DNA of 64,000 nucleotides from CAYSPT01 sp964432985 (GTDB lineage Bacteria > Muiribacteriota > CAYSPT01), in NCBI GenBank assembly GCA_964432985.1, contig CAYSPT010000007.1, positions 58,504 through 122,503 of the forward strand, given 5' to 3'. Below the pieces are notes generated by a model. It was not told where the DNA came from, searched no databases, and saw nothing but the letters and a program-made list of their open reading frames with translations. Below, piece by piece: positions 18,501 to 25,974 of this stretch. Made by a program: the position numbers and the translations under genes. How positions within the stretch are numbered: the stretch's first letter is position 1; every line of letters begins with the position of its first letter.

Positions 18501-19078
18501 GCATAGGCGATACCGTCGCAAATTTTGAGAAATATGTTGAGTATTTCCGTGAGCCGTTTATGGCTTCCCTGAACGGATTCTTTCAGAGCCTTCTCGATCA
18601 TCTCCGCCAGGGAGTATCCGTATACCATCTTCATGGTGAAGTAAGGGCGGCCCTTCTCATCCTCTCCCAACTCGTGCACCGGGCAGATATTGGGATGTTC
18701 CAGCCTTCCCTGGACCTGGGCTTCCTTGACGAAGCGGTCCGAGAACTCACGTATGTCCTGTCCCCATGAGGTGATGACCTTCATGGCCACATCCCGGCCG
18801 ATAGTGGAATCGTGCGCGTTGAGGATAATGCCCATTCCACCGCGGGCCATCTCACCGGAGACCGTGTATTTTTCATCTTTCAACGCAGGTGTCGCAGGGG
18901 GGGGCGCCGGTTTTTCATCTCCCGGCGGGGGGCTGCCGGGCTCTCCTTCACCGTGGTTCGCCGCCCCTTCGCTCGAAACAGCCTTTTTCGCAGGAGGTTC
19001 GACAATGGTGTCGCTGGCGTGCTTCGAATCCTGGTACGCGGCCAAATCCTCGACCATGTCCTCCATGTTGTTTTCCAT
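15536..19078 (-). CDS. WD40-repeat membrane Ser/Thr protein kinase K5
   Basis: 1,180 residues, the closest relative of K4 and likewise without the HEAT-like N-terminus. SDTIVEP motif with Thr24, Pro/Gly-rich linker, kinase domain from about 73 (ARGGMG, VAMK, HRDLKPDN, DWGLAK, GTPVYMPPEQ), membrane span, an unusually long Ala/Glu/Lys coiled coil with repeated KAEAEAQ/KAAEKE units, and 14 WD40 repeats ending FGDALKPLELK. Ribosome site AAGGATG about 11 bases before the ATG. First gene of the likely K5-K4-decarboxylase unit. Blade 8 is irregular (VGPWAPKLVPVL), as in its paralogues. Confidence 0.93.
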   Translation of the reverse strand: MENNMEDMVEDLAAYQDSKHASDTIVEPPAKKAVSSEGAANHGEGEPGSPPPGDEKPAPPPATPALKDEKYTVSGEMARGGMGIILNAHDSTIGRDVAMKVITSWGQDIREFSDRFVKEAQVQGRLEHPNICPVHELGEDEKGRPYFTMKMVYGYSLAEMIEKALKESVQGSHKRLTEILNIFLKICDGIAYAHSKGIIHRDLKPDNIMVGDFGEVYVMDWGLAKVIGEEDDEAHYGLVIDRRDGTGDVMKTMTGSVVGTPVYMPPEQAKGQVGEMDERSDIYSLGALLYELITLDSPFPRGNPWDVISKINSDTPPLPSRCEHTFDLAPELDIIIMKCLEKDKTDRYNTVQELKEDVELFLSGRPIGSMQYSPWQVISKWVARNRMLSASLVTVLAILIVSFVVSYVRISSSEKDAILERDLARQHKSIAVKARDLAETREREAIAAKAEAEAQKKTAEKKELEAKAAQAEAEVQRKAAEKERRDAEISELTSRLNMAMMLEEKKEIGEAVKLYRQIKETLLTRNLDLFPYINLSIWKALYNQGQSVRYLGSLGENSSWGRSVAFSPDGKILAVGEIKSAIKLYDSSTMKLMKTIPGRGSGVSSLVFCLDGTMLAVGYGNGEVIVWNLDDCSKFVAFSDPEIKKGKAHARSVQGLDISPDGTLLASAGDEVVRIWNVKTKTLQTSLWGHRQEVYTVAFSPDGTRLVSGSRDRNVNLWDVKSGNLITILHQHTDRVRKVLFSPDGRWVVSAGNDTVIKLFNLAESRVEYTLKGHRNLVRAMDFSPDGEILVSGGKDNALRFWDVERQVDVAIFKDHRQEVISLDISPDGTRIASTGNQGDTKVWSFDEDAMVATIDLSTSGLKAMSLAFSPDGTRLAVGPWAPKLVPVLLIDLVKERVTERMIMHGSRIAGICFSPDGRLLATGSEDGCLRIIDVEKRDCLAMINVETAEQTNVLSAVFKSVGLMDKGGRQIWKMVWDVAFSPDGSLVATACDDKTVKLWNVKEQRMVYSFPECTSSMYAVKFSPDGRWLAAGSRNRKVYIWDTGSRTLVTTLTGHGSSVWAVDFSPDGQLLATGADDKTIRVWATTEWKCVTVLKGHADTINDIDFHPGGRVLAAVDDGSTIKLWDVRKEECLFSLTEHIHDIDDVAFSPDGTVLASASKDQTVKLWKFGDALKPLELK

Positions 19079-19245
19079 GTGAAAACATCCTTTTCGTTAT
19101 CAGAATAACAACCGCGGCCGCAGCCGGTCAACTGTGTACGTACATCTTCTAGTCGCTTATTTCACCAGCGTGCCTGCTGCACCTGTAAATACGTATGGTC
19201 ACCCGTGCATCGATCGCCAATACTGTATAGAGTTAAAGTCCAACC

Positions 19246-19345
19246 NNNNNNNNNNNNNNNNNNNNNNNNNNNNNNNNNNNNNNNNNNNNNNNNNNNNNNN
19301 NNNNNNNNNNNNNNNNNNNNNNNNNNNNNNNNNNNNNNNNNNNNN
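19246..19345. other. Assembly gap (100 N) with duplicated contig ends
   Basis: Exactly 100 N. The 25 bases before the gap (19221-19245) are identical to the 25 after it (19346-19370), beginning TACTGTATAGAG. The contigs probably overlap and the gap is artificial; true spacing would be 125 bp shorter. It falls in the K5/TPR intergenic region (19079-19529), where I see no gene. Confidence 0.9.
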
Positions 19346-19529
19346 TACTGTATAGAGTTAAAGTCCAACCTGATATTTGTTATGGTTGTTACATATTGTC
19401 AGAATCTGGAGCTTGTTTGCGCTGGTGAGCAAGGTGATGGCCACCCGGTCCCATTCGGACGCCGCCGAGGTCCTGTTCATCCTTTGGTATTTGTCAGCCG
19501 AGCACCGGTTGCATTACAATACATCCGTT

Positions 19530-20948
19530 ATGCGGCGAAAACAAACATACGCAGCGGTTCTCTGCCTTGTTCTTCTCTTTGCCTGTGCCGGCGAGGTGCT
19601 GCCGAAGAAGATCAAACGGGTTTTGACCGGAGAAGAGATAACCGTCAACTCCATCACCATTTCCCTGTCGACACCGTTCATTTCCCGCCAGGAAAGCCTG
19701 TTTGACGGTGCCGAGGACCTGGTCTGCACTTTGGGACTGGAAATCGGCAATATGTCCAAAAGGGACTGTTTCATTATTCCTCACAATGACGTCATCCTGG
19801 TGGATGTCGCCACCGGGCAGGAGATTGCGTGTCAAGAGGGAACGAAAAAGTACAATCTTGATCACAACGACTGGTGCAAGATCCCGCTGGAGTTTTCCAT
19901 CACCGAAGGGCTCGACAAGTTTCTGATAATCGTAAAAATCCACCCTCTCGATAAACCAAAATCCTCCCTGTCTGTACAGTTTCTCCACATGGCCGAGGTC
20001 CAGAAACTGCTGACGAACATCAGATCGCAGAGTGACCGTTATTCCGATCCGCTGGGGCACTATCAAGTGGGCACCCTGCTGATGGAAGAGGCCGGCTTCA
20101 CCGACCGCGCCATCAAGCACTTCAAAAAGGCTATTGAAGCAGACAATGCCTATTACGAGGCCTACCGGGCTCTCTCAAACGCCTATGTGAACAACCGCAG
20201 GTACGAGGAAGCGATACCGTTTCTGGAAAACACCATTACCATATATCACGATCAGAACGAATTCTGGCTGGCGCTCATCCAGTGCTGCTATAAGACCGGA
20301 GACAATGCCAGGGTGGAACAGCTGCTGGCAGCCAATCCTTCGTTGATCGGGGACAACCCCGAAATCTGCCTCTCACTGGCCGACATATACCTGTCCAACA
20401 AGCAGTACCGCAAAGCGGCGGAGATGCTCTACGGGCTGGTGGAGCAGCAACCCGGCCAGCCGTTTCCCATTTATATCAAATTGGCCGAAGCCTACCTGCT
20501 GCAGCGGGACAAAAAAATGGCCGGTGAAATTCTGAAATACGGACTGGAAATCTATGGATACGAATGGCAGAACGTTATCGATACGGCGGATTTTCTGGTT
20601 AGATTCAGCCAGCACCGGATGGCCCTGGCGATACTTCAGAATTACCGGGACAGCTTTCCCGACGACCAGGTGCGGCCCCTGTACGAAATGGGAGTCATCC
20701 ATCTCCATTTTCACCGCTACCCAAAGGCCCGGTCATGCTTTACGGAAGTTCTGGAACTGAATCCCTCGTTGCAAGAAGCCAGATTCAACCTGGCCCTGAT
20801 TCATTCCTACTTCGGTCAGCACCAGGAGGCCATAACGCTGTGGCAGGAAGTGGCCGACCAGGCCCCGGGAACCCACGTGGGCAACCTGGCCAAAAAAAAC
20901 ATCGAGGTCGTAAAAAAAGAAATGAACCAGTCAGGCCTGGATAACTGA
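19530..20948 (+). CDS. TPR-repeat exported protein, possible lipoprotein
   Basis: 472 residues from the ATG at 19530, chosen because it opens a clear signal peptide (MRRKQTYAAVLCLVLLFAC); the frame extends upstream to a TTG at 19377 but that part is not protein-like. LFAC could be a weak lipobox, with Phe at -2 atypical. Residues about 30-165 form an unrecognised beta-rich domain; from about 165 a run of TPR-like units follows (DRAIKHFKKAIEADNAYYEA, YEEAIPFLENTITIY, YPKARSCFTEVLELNPSL, HQEAITLWQEVADQAP). TPR arrays bind proteins, so a scaffold role at the envelope is likely (inference). No convincing ribosome site. Divergent from K5. Confidence 0.8.
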   Translation: MRRKQTYAAVLCLVLLFACAGEVLPKKIKRVLTGEEITVNSITISLSTPFISRQESLFDGAEDLVCTLGLEIGNMSKRDCFIIPHNDVILVDVATGQEIACQEGTKKYNLDHNDWCKIPLEFSITEGLDKFLIIVKIHPLDKPKSSLSVQFLHMAEVQKLLTNIRSQSDRYSDPLGHYQVGTLLMEEAGFTDRAIKHFKKAIEADNAYYEAYRALSNAYVNNRRYEEAIPFLENTITIYHDQNEFWLALIQCCYKTGDNARVEQLLAANPSLIGDNPEICLSLADIYLSNKQYRKAAEMLYGLVEQQPGQPFPIYIKLAEAYLLQRDKKMAGEILKYGLEIYGYEWQNVIDTADFLVRFSQHRMALAILQNYRDSFPDDQVRPLYEMGVIHLHFHRYPKARSCFTEVLELNPSLQEARFNLALIHSYFGQHQEAITLWQEVADQAPGTHVGNLAKKNIEVVKKEMNQSGLDN

Positions 20949-21040
20949 TAATACGACGCAGCATTGCCATCAGGGGAATAGGTCATTGCTGCCGCGGGGG
21001 AATCCCAGCCGGAAAAAAGCATACCGGATAATTGCAGTAT

Positions 21041-22240
21041 TCACTCAGACAGGAACCCCTCATTGTTTTCTGAGCCTCTCCGGCAAAACCAGAGATAGCA
21101 GAGAAATCCGATAAGGGACAGTACCGAGCAGGTCATGGTGACCGCCGGCAGCACCGTCTCCACCGAGTACATGTCGTTCAACCAGCCGATGACGGCCTGC
21201 GAAAGCGTGTACCCGGCGGACATCCCCGTCATGATGACGCTGACACTGAAAATCGGTTTGAAGGTAATGTCATTGTAGGCCCGGCCCAGCAGCGTCGGGA
21301 ACAAAACGGCGAAGAAGAGGCCCGATGCCGGTAGCAGCAGCCCGGAGGTTTTAAACCCGAGAAACAGTGACACCGGCAGTATCGCCAGGCACGCGACAGT
21401 GACTGAAGCGGCTACCCGCTGGCTGATGAAAAGCCCCCCGCAGAACCGGCCCACTGCCATGAGGATGAAAAATCCGGAAAGGAACAGTGATGCCCGGGAG
21501 ACGGAGAATCCGGCCGATTTCAGGTAAAGGACCATCCAGTTGGCCAGGGACAGGTCGGAGACGATGTACATCGTCAGAACGAATGTAAGAAAGTAGATTG
21601 CCGGATGCTTGAGTACCCGTTTGAGATCTGTCCAGGAAAAAGGATCACGGCTTTGAGGTTCGGGGAAGCGGATTCGTAATGCCCAGATCAGACAGGCAAG
21701 CGCCAGAGCCAGATTGATCAGGAAATTACAGCGCCACACATCTCCGAGCGGTTTTGAAACAAGGTGAGGAATCAGGTGATGAAAACGTGTCATGAATATC
21801 GGGCTGACCAGTGATCCCACACAGTAGCAGAAATGCGTGTAGTTGAGATATCGCTCCTTTTCCTCACCGCACGAAGCGGCAATGAGAGCATTGCTCGATA
21901 AGAAACAGCCGTTGAGGCCGAGCATGAAGAGAAAAGCGCCGAGCAGTACCAGTCCGTAGGACATATAGTGAAGAGGCAGACCGTATACCACCACGCCGGC
22001 GCTCATCAGGACGGTAGCGGCCAGCATCAGGCGGCGGAATCCCGTGGTCTCGATGATGAATCCCGCCACCGTCCCGAACACTATCCCGTTCAGCGCCCCG
22101 ATGGTAAAAACCAGGCCCACCTGGGTGTCCGACAGGGCCAGTTCGGATTTCAGGAACACCAGGATGATGGGCTGACTGGTGACCAGGCACCCGAAGCAAA
22201 AGATAAGAAAATAAGTAAACCTGAGGGCGGGAATATTCAT
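21041..22240 (-). CDS. Major facilitator superfamily transporter
   Basis: 399 residues, about 12 hydrophobic segments in two halves separated by a charged central loop near 195-210 (RIRFPEPQSRDPFSW). The first half begins with a helix followed by LSDTQVGLVFTIGALNG, the usual loop 2/helix pattern of MFS proteins. The substrate cannot be told; overall look is of the FucP/YfmO-like sugar or multidrug groups. No Shine-Dalgarno precedes the ATG; instead three 20-bp repeats from the end of the upstream gene abut it, and a mini-ORF stop overlaps the start as ATGA. Probably translationally coupled to the DUF2807-type gene upstream. Confidence 0.85.
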   Translation of the reverse strand: MNIPALRFTYFLIFCFGCLVTSQPIILVFLKSELALSDTQVGLVFTIGALNGIVFGTVAGFIIETTGFRRLMLAATVLMSAGVVVYGLPLHYMSYGLVLLGAFLFMLGLNGCFLSSNALIAASCGEEKERYLNYTHFCYCVGSLVSPIFMTRFHHLIPHLVSKPLGDVWRCNFLINLALALACLIWALRIRFPEPQSRDPFSWTDLKRVLKHPAIYFLTFVLTMYIVSDLSLANWMVLYLKSAGFSVSRASLFLSGFFILMAVGRFCGGLFISQRVAASVTVACLAILPVSLFLGFKTSGLLLPASGLFFAVLFPTLLGRAYNDITFKPIFSVSVIMTGMSAGYTLSQAVIGWLNDMYSVETVLPAVTMTCSVLSLIGFLCYLWFCRRGSENNEGFLSE

Positions 22241-22300
22241 GAGTTTATAGTAAGGTCCATTAGTTTATGGTAAGGTCCATTAGTTCATAGTATGGTCAAT
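22241..22300. repeat. Three 20-bp tandem repeats forming overlapping mini-ORFs
   Basis: Units 22241-22260, 22261-22280 and 22281-22300, with core TAAGGTCCAT in the first two and a diverged third containing the stop codon of the upstream gene. On the minus strand: TGA (22287-22285), then ATG GAC CTT ACC ATA AAC TAA (22280-22260), whose last A is the first base of ATG GAC CTT ACT ATA AAC TCA TGA (22260-22237), whose end overlaps the transporter ATG (22240). The mini-peptides would be MDLTIN and MDLTINS. Confidence 0.85.
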
Positions 22301-23094
22301 TTGCCTATACCGGATATCTCCTTGCTCACGTCCGCCGGGTTGCCGTAACAGGTGATTTTGCCGACCCCGTCGATGACCGCCGATATCTTCTCCGAAGCGA
22401 AGACGGACGCTTTGGCAGCCCCGTGCAGAGCCACGTCGACCTGCTCGCACTTGAGTTCTTTGCCTTCGATCTTACCGGCCCCATCTATCTCCATGGTCGC
22501 ATCATTGACCTGTCCGGACACCGTTACCTTCCCGGCGCCGCAGGACTTGATGAAGATCCGCTGGCCTTCCAAACCCGATATTCGGGCCCGGGTGGCTCCT
22601 TCCGATGTGAATGATTCCAGAGTTGGCACAGTTACTCTGACGATGAGTCCCTTTTTGGGAGAGAAGGACTTGAGGGTACGCAGGGAGAGAACCTCGTCTT
22701 CAACCTGCACCTGAACATGCTCGATCAGGTTATCGTCACCGGCAATCTCTACCCCCGTTTCCCGGCCGCACTCGATGGTCACCGCCAGTGCACCGGTTAC
22801 GTGCACTTTATTGAATACCGGTACCATTTTTGTTTCAGTTAATTCTACTCCGCTGCCTTTTATACCCGGGCGGGCGAAGACACCGGTCAGAATCAGCAAA
22901 GGAGAGAAGATAATCAGCGCCAAGACCACGAATACTACAATGAGCAATGCCCCACCCAGCGCTACCCCCACCAGGGGAAGAACCAGGAACAGCACCACGG
23001 CCGTAATACCCACGGCGACCAGCAGCGACAGCCCGGCAATAACTCCCTTGATAAAAGGATTTTTAACCTCTTTACCTCCCATGACTACCTTCAT
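22285..23094 (-). CDS. DUF2807 (GIN-domain) protein with N-terminal membrane anchor
   Basis: 269 residues from the ATG at 23094, set by a strong AGGAGGAG seven bases upstream. The first third is a soluble stub followed by two hydrophobic segments (about 18-75). The rest is a right-handed beta-solenoid-like head typical of DUF2807: VHVTGALAVTIECG, then repeating short strands rich in GAGK/GVGK turns (SCGAGKVTVSG, DGAGKIEG, DGVGKITCYG, SGIGKLTIL). The family is often annotated as putative adhesin but its function is not established. Followed directly by the MFS gene through the mini-ORF repeats. Confidence 0.85.
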   Translation of the reverse strand: MKVVMGGKEVKNPFIKGVIAGLSLLVAVGITAVVLFLVLPLVGVALGGALLIVVFVVLALIIFSPLLILTGVFARPGIKGSGVELTETKMVPVFNKVHVTGALAVTIECGRETGVEIAGDDNLIEHVQVQVEDEVLSLRTLKSFSPKKGLIVRVTVPTLESFTSEGATRARISGLEGQRIFIKSCGAGKVTVSGQVNDATMEIDGAGKIEGKELKCEQVDVALHGAAKASVFASEKISAVIDGVGKITCYGNPADVSKEISGIGKLTIL

Positions 23095-23193
23095 AGCTAT
23101 CTCCTCCTGATTTTTACATGTGCACTGGATCCAAACCGACCTCATTATACTCGCTTGGGTTATTTTGAGGCAAAAACAAGTTCAACTCACCTG

Positions 23194-23223
23194 AAAGGTT
23201 GTACCGGTCCTTTCACAACCTTT
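23194..23223. other. Hairpin overlapping the 3' end of the methyltransferase gene
   Basis: Perfect 9-bp inverted repeat AAAGGTTGT (23194-23202) / ACAACCTTT (23215-23223). The right arm contains the stop codon of the isoprenylcysteine methyltransferase-like gene. No T tract follows on the minus strand, so it may be an RNA-stability or factor-dependent termination element at the operon end. Confidence 0.45.
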
Positions 23224-23815
23224 TCATGGTGCGTAAATCGCGTGGTATGAGCCGGCCGGTCTGTTTCATGTACCGGCGGTACTCGTCTCCGAACCGTTCA
23301 CACAGCATGCGTTCCTCTCTGGGAACCCGGTAGAAATAGATGGGGAGCATGGTCACCAGGAGGGACGGTCCGGCAATCCAGTTGGGTATAAGAAGCACCT
23401 GTGCGAAGGCCCAGATCCAGTGGGCGGCGTACATGGGATGACGGATCCGTTCATATATTCCCCCGGTAATCAACCGGTGTTCTTCGCGGATCTGTCTGAA
23501 TGGTGAGAAATTGTCCCCCAGATCGTAATGGGCACGCCACAGCAGCCATAGCGCGGCAACGTAGACGGCGGTACCGAACCACCCGCCCCAGCGGGGGATG
23601 GAGTAATCGGCGAAATTCAGAAAGGACGAGAAATGGGTAATCAGCGGCAGGATGAATCCGATGGCCGGGAGCACCACCAGCACGTACTCCAGAGGTCCCG
23701 ACAGGTTGGATGTAAAACCGCTCTTCCAGTATCTTGCTGAGTAATACTTGCGTACGATTCCCCCGATTGTCAGACCGGCGATATATATCCATCCGAACAA
23801 CTCAACTGCCGTCAT
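23213..23815 (-). CDS. Isoprenylcysteine carboxyl methyltransferase (ICMT/PEMT-like) membrane protein
   Basis: 200 residues from the ATG at 23815, fixed by AGGAGGTAAGAGC immediately upstream. Several membrane segments; signature region LGDNFSPFRQIREEHRLITGGIYERIRHPMY (split: YERIRHPMYAAH and EERMLCERFGDEYRRYMKQT) matches the ICMT/phospholipid methyltransferase superfamily, where RHPxY and EExxLxxxFGxEYxxY bind SAM. In bacteria such enzymes methylate lipids or unknown small substrates rather than prenyl-cysteine. Starts four bases after the LolA-like gene, so it is the last member of the TetR-headed operon. Confidence 0.85.
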   Translation of the reverse strand: MTAVELFGWIYIAGLTIGGIVRKYYSARYWKSGFTSNLSGPLEYVLVVLPAIGFILPLITHFSSFLNFADYSIPRWGGWFGTAVYVAALWLLWRAHYDLGDNFSPFRQIREEHRLITGGIYERIRHPMYAAHWIWAFAQVLLIPNWIAGPSLLVTMLPIYFYRVPREERMLCERFGDEYRRYMKQTGRLIPRDLRTMKRL

Positions 23816-23819
23816 GCTC

Positions 23820-24680
23820 TTACCTCCTGAGAGACGCCTTGGAGAACATGTGCTGGGGAATGTCGATGTCGAGATCGATTTCGTCGATGATGTACTCGGT
23901 GCCCTTGCCCTGTTTAAGAACATCCTTGAAAATCATGCGTTTCGGGTACCACCGTTCCTCAATCTGGAACACCTCCTTGATCCAGAAGGTCTTGAGCAGC
24001 TTGCCGCTTTTGGCAAAACGATCTTCCCTCAAGGGAAGAAAGCGCTCGGTATCTACCCAGAGCTTGCGGGAGTGATATGCAACATCCTCAGCTTTTGCCG
24101 TAAGCTTGAGAACGTAGCATGGCCGCTCCTCGAATTCCTCTTCACCCTCCAATACCGCTTCGTAGAGGTTGACCAGCCGAGGATCCTCCATAGAGTCCTC
24201 GTAGGAGACGTCGGAACCCATCATGGAGCGTCTGAGCATGTGACCGGCTATCCTGATGATGCGGTCGGTGGACGGTGAGTAAATCCAGAGTTTGTCGTCC
24301 AGTTTAAGCATCTTGGTCCCTTTTTCACGGGGAGGTGCCAGGTATTCGCTGAAAGAATTCTCCGTACCCTGGACCCACGTTCGGGCCCGCATGGTGCGCT
24401 TCCCCCGCCGGCCGTGAACGATCATGGTGGTGGTGGCCCGTCGGTTCCGGGCGACCACGTTATCGTCGATTCGTGCCAGGATGTCCTTCCCGGTGAGCAT
24501 GGGTGCTTCAAGGGTGGAAGTGACAGGGGGTTGCCCCTGATATCCGGCGTCCGGGTCCACCTGCGGTACCGACGAGCCGGTGTTAACCACTTCGTTCTCC
24601 TGTGCTGTGACCGGGAGCAGTAACGTACAAGTAAAGAACAGCAGTAAACTAATAATGGCAATTCGTTTCAGACGAAACAT
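23820..24680 (-). CDS. Outer-membrane lipoprotein-sorting protein (LolA-like fold)
   Basis: 286 residues. Signal peptide (core IAIISLLLFFTCTLLLPV) ending at TAQ. The mature part matches the LolA-like family found beside FtsX-type exporters: TMIVHGRRGKRTMRART, EYLAPPREKGTKMLKLDDKL, IYSPSTDRIIRIAGHMLRR, SMMGSDVSYEDSM, CYVLKLTAK, and DEIDLDIDIPQHMFSKASL. It probably carries a hydrophobic cargo (lipid or lipoprotein) across the periplasm for the adjacent ABC transporter. Ribosome site AAGGTGAG before the ATG. Sits between the second permease gene and the methyltransferase gene. Confidence 0.9.
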   Translation of the reverse strand: MFRLKRIAIISLLLFFTCTLLLPVTAQENEVVNTGSSVPQVDPDAGYQGQPPVTSTLEAPMLTGKDILARIDDNVVARNRRATTTMIVHGRRGKRTMRARTWVQGTENSFSEYLAPPREKGTKMLKLDDKLWIYSPSTDRIIRIAGHMLRRSMMGSDVSYEDSMEDPRLVNLYEAVLEGEEEFEERPCYVLKLTAKAEDVAYHSRKLWVDTERFLPLREDRFAKSGKLLKTFWIKEVFQIEERWYPKRMIFKDVLKQGKGTEYIIDEIDLDIDIPQHMFSKASLRR

Positions 24681-24696
24681 TGTTTCTCACCTTCTC

Positions 24697-25974
24697 TTAA
24701 ACTTCGAGTTCCTTGAACAGCTGTGATGTCTGCCGGCGGTAGATACCGATGCCGGCAAACATGGTGCCTACCACCGAGGCCAGCAGGCCGGGCAGGAAGC
24801 CGATCACGTAACTGGCCGGGGTGACCCTGGCCCGGATCTCCGCTCTGAGCAGCATGGTCGATTTCTGCATCATGGAGCTGAAATCGATCCCGTGGTACTG
24901 GAGATACAAGCAGAGAGCTACCCCCAGAGAGGTCCCGATGAGCGAGCCGATCAATCCGATTACCAGCGCCTCCATTATCATTCTACGATAGAGGGTCCCC
25001 TTTGGTTCTCCCATGGCCAGGCGGATACCGATCTCCCGGTAGCGGCGGATACCGTTTAAGAGCCCTGCGTTCCAGAGTACCACCCCCATGGCTCCCACGA
25101 AGATGAACACGATAATACCGCCCACCATTTTGCCCAGATTCATGTAATCACCCAGTCCTCCCTGCTCGCTCATGCTGAGGGCCAAAGGGGAGAACTCATC
25201 GTCAGGATCCGCATGCTTTCCGTTGAACCGCCGGGCCAGGGTCATCATCTCCTGCTCAGCGTAAATCATGTCCGGGGTGTAGCCCACGATCTCGCTGGCT
25301 CCGTCATCCATGTCCAGCGCAAACTGCACGTCGCGGATGTCGGTGATGATACTCCCACGGTCCAGGACGCCCATGCCGAACAATACCGTGCCCACCACCT
25401 TGAAGTTGTGCATGGCCATGCTGCCGTGCATGGTAGAACTGAGAAGCGTGGCTTCGTCATGCCCCACCCTGACACCGAGTTTCTGGGCCAGCTCTTCGCT
25501 GATAATAATCTCGTTTTCCAGGACCGGCAGTCGCCCCCGTACCACCGCCTCGTCCAAGTTGAGTATCCACGACTCCGGCGTCCCTTCTCCCCTAATGTCG
25601 ATAGCCAGCCCTATCACCGGGCCCTGGGAGCGGGTCTCGCCGTTCTCGTCTGGGATATCAAGCAGGCCGTTGAAGCGGATACGGGGAGTCCATGACAGCT
25701 CCGGGTGCTCTTGTTTCAATGTAGCCGTCAGCTCTTCCACGCCCAGCAGGGCCAGGTCATTGGGAACCTGGTCGATGAGTTCCAGGTAGGCGGGAGTCAC
25801 CACTTTCACGTGGCCGGTGTCGAACTGGGCGTTTACCTTGACGAAATCGTTCAGGTACCCTTCCATAAAACAGTAGAGGAAAACAGTCAGGAAGGTACCC
25901 GCAGCCACCATCAGCACCGGGAACAGGCTCCGGGAACGGTCCCGCATCAGGCCCTTGATCAGAAACCGTATCAT
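24697..25974 (-). CDS. FtsX/MacB-type ABC transporter permease (second copy)
   Basis: 425 residues: one N-terminal membrane helix (about 15-38), a large periplasmic MacB_PCD-like domain (about 40-275), and three C-terminal helices in the FtsX domain (MVGGIIVFIFVGAMGVVLW, then MEALVIGLIGSLIGTSLGVA and a final helix). Contains the cytoplasmic-loop motif GIRRYREIGIRLAMGEPKGT that contacts the ATPase. Overlaps the upstream permease gene by four bases (ATGA), so the two are translationally coupled and probably form a heterodimeric LolCE-like pair. Confidence 0.92.
   Translation of the reverse strand: MIRFLIKGLMRDRSRSLFPVLMVAAGTFLTVFLYCFMEGYLNDFVKVNAQFDTGHVKVVTPAYLELIDQVPNDLALLGVEELTATLKQEHPELSWTPRIRFNGLLDIPDENGETRSQGPVIGLAIDIRGEGTPESWILNLDEAVVRGRLPVLENEIIISEELAQKLGVRVGHDEATLLSSTMHGSMAMHNFKVVGTVLFGMGVLDRGSIITDIRDVQFALDMDDGASEIVGYTPDMIYAEQEMMTLARRFNGKHADPDDEFSPLALSMSEQGGLGDYMNLGKMVGGIIVFIFVGAMGVVLWNAGLLNGIRRYREIGIRLAMGEPKGTLYRRMIMEALVIGLIGSLIGTSLGVALCLYLQYHGIDFSSMMQKSTMLLRAEIRARVTPASYVIGFLPGLLASVVGTMFAGIGIYRRQTSQLFKELEV

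Noticed and set aside
19377..19529. N-terminal extension of the TPR protein to a TTG at 19377
   Set aside because: The extra 51 residues are not protein-like and the internal ATG at 19530 opens a clear signal peptide.
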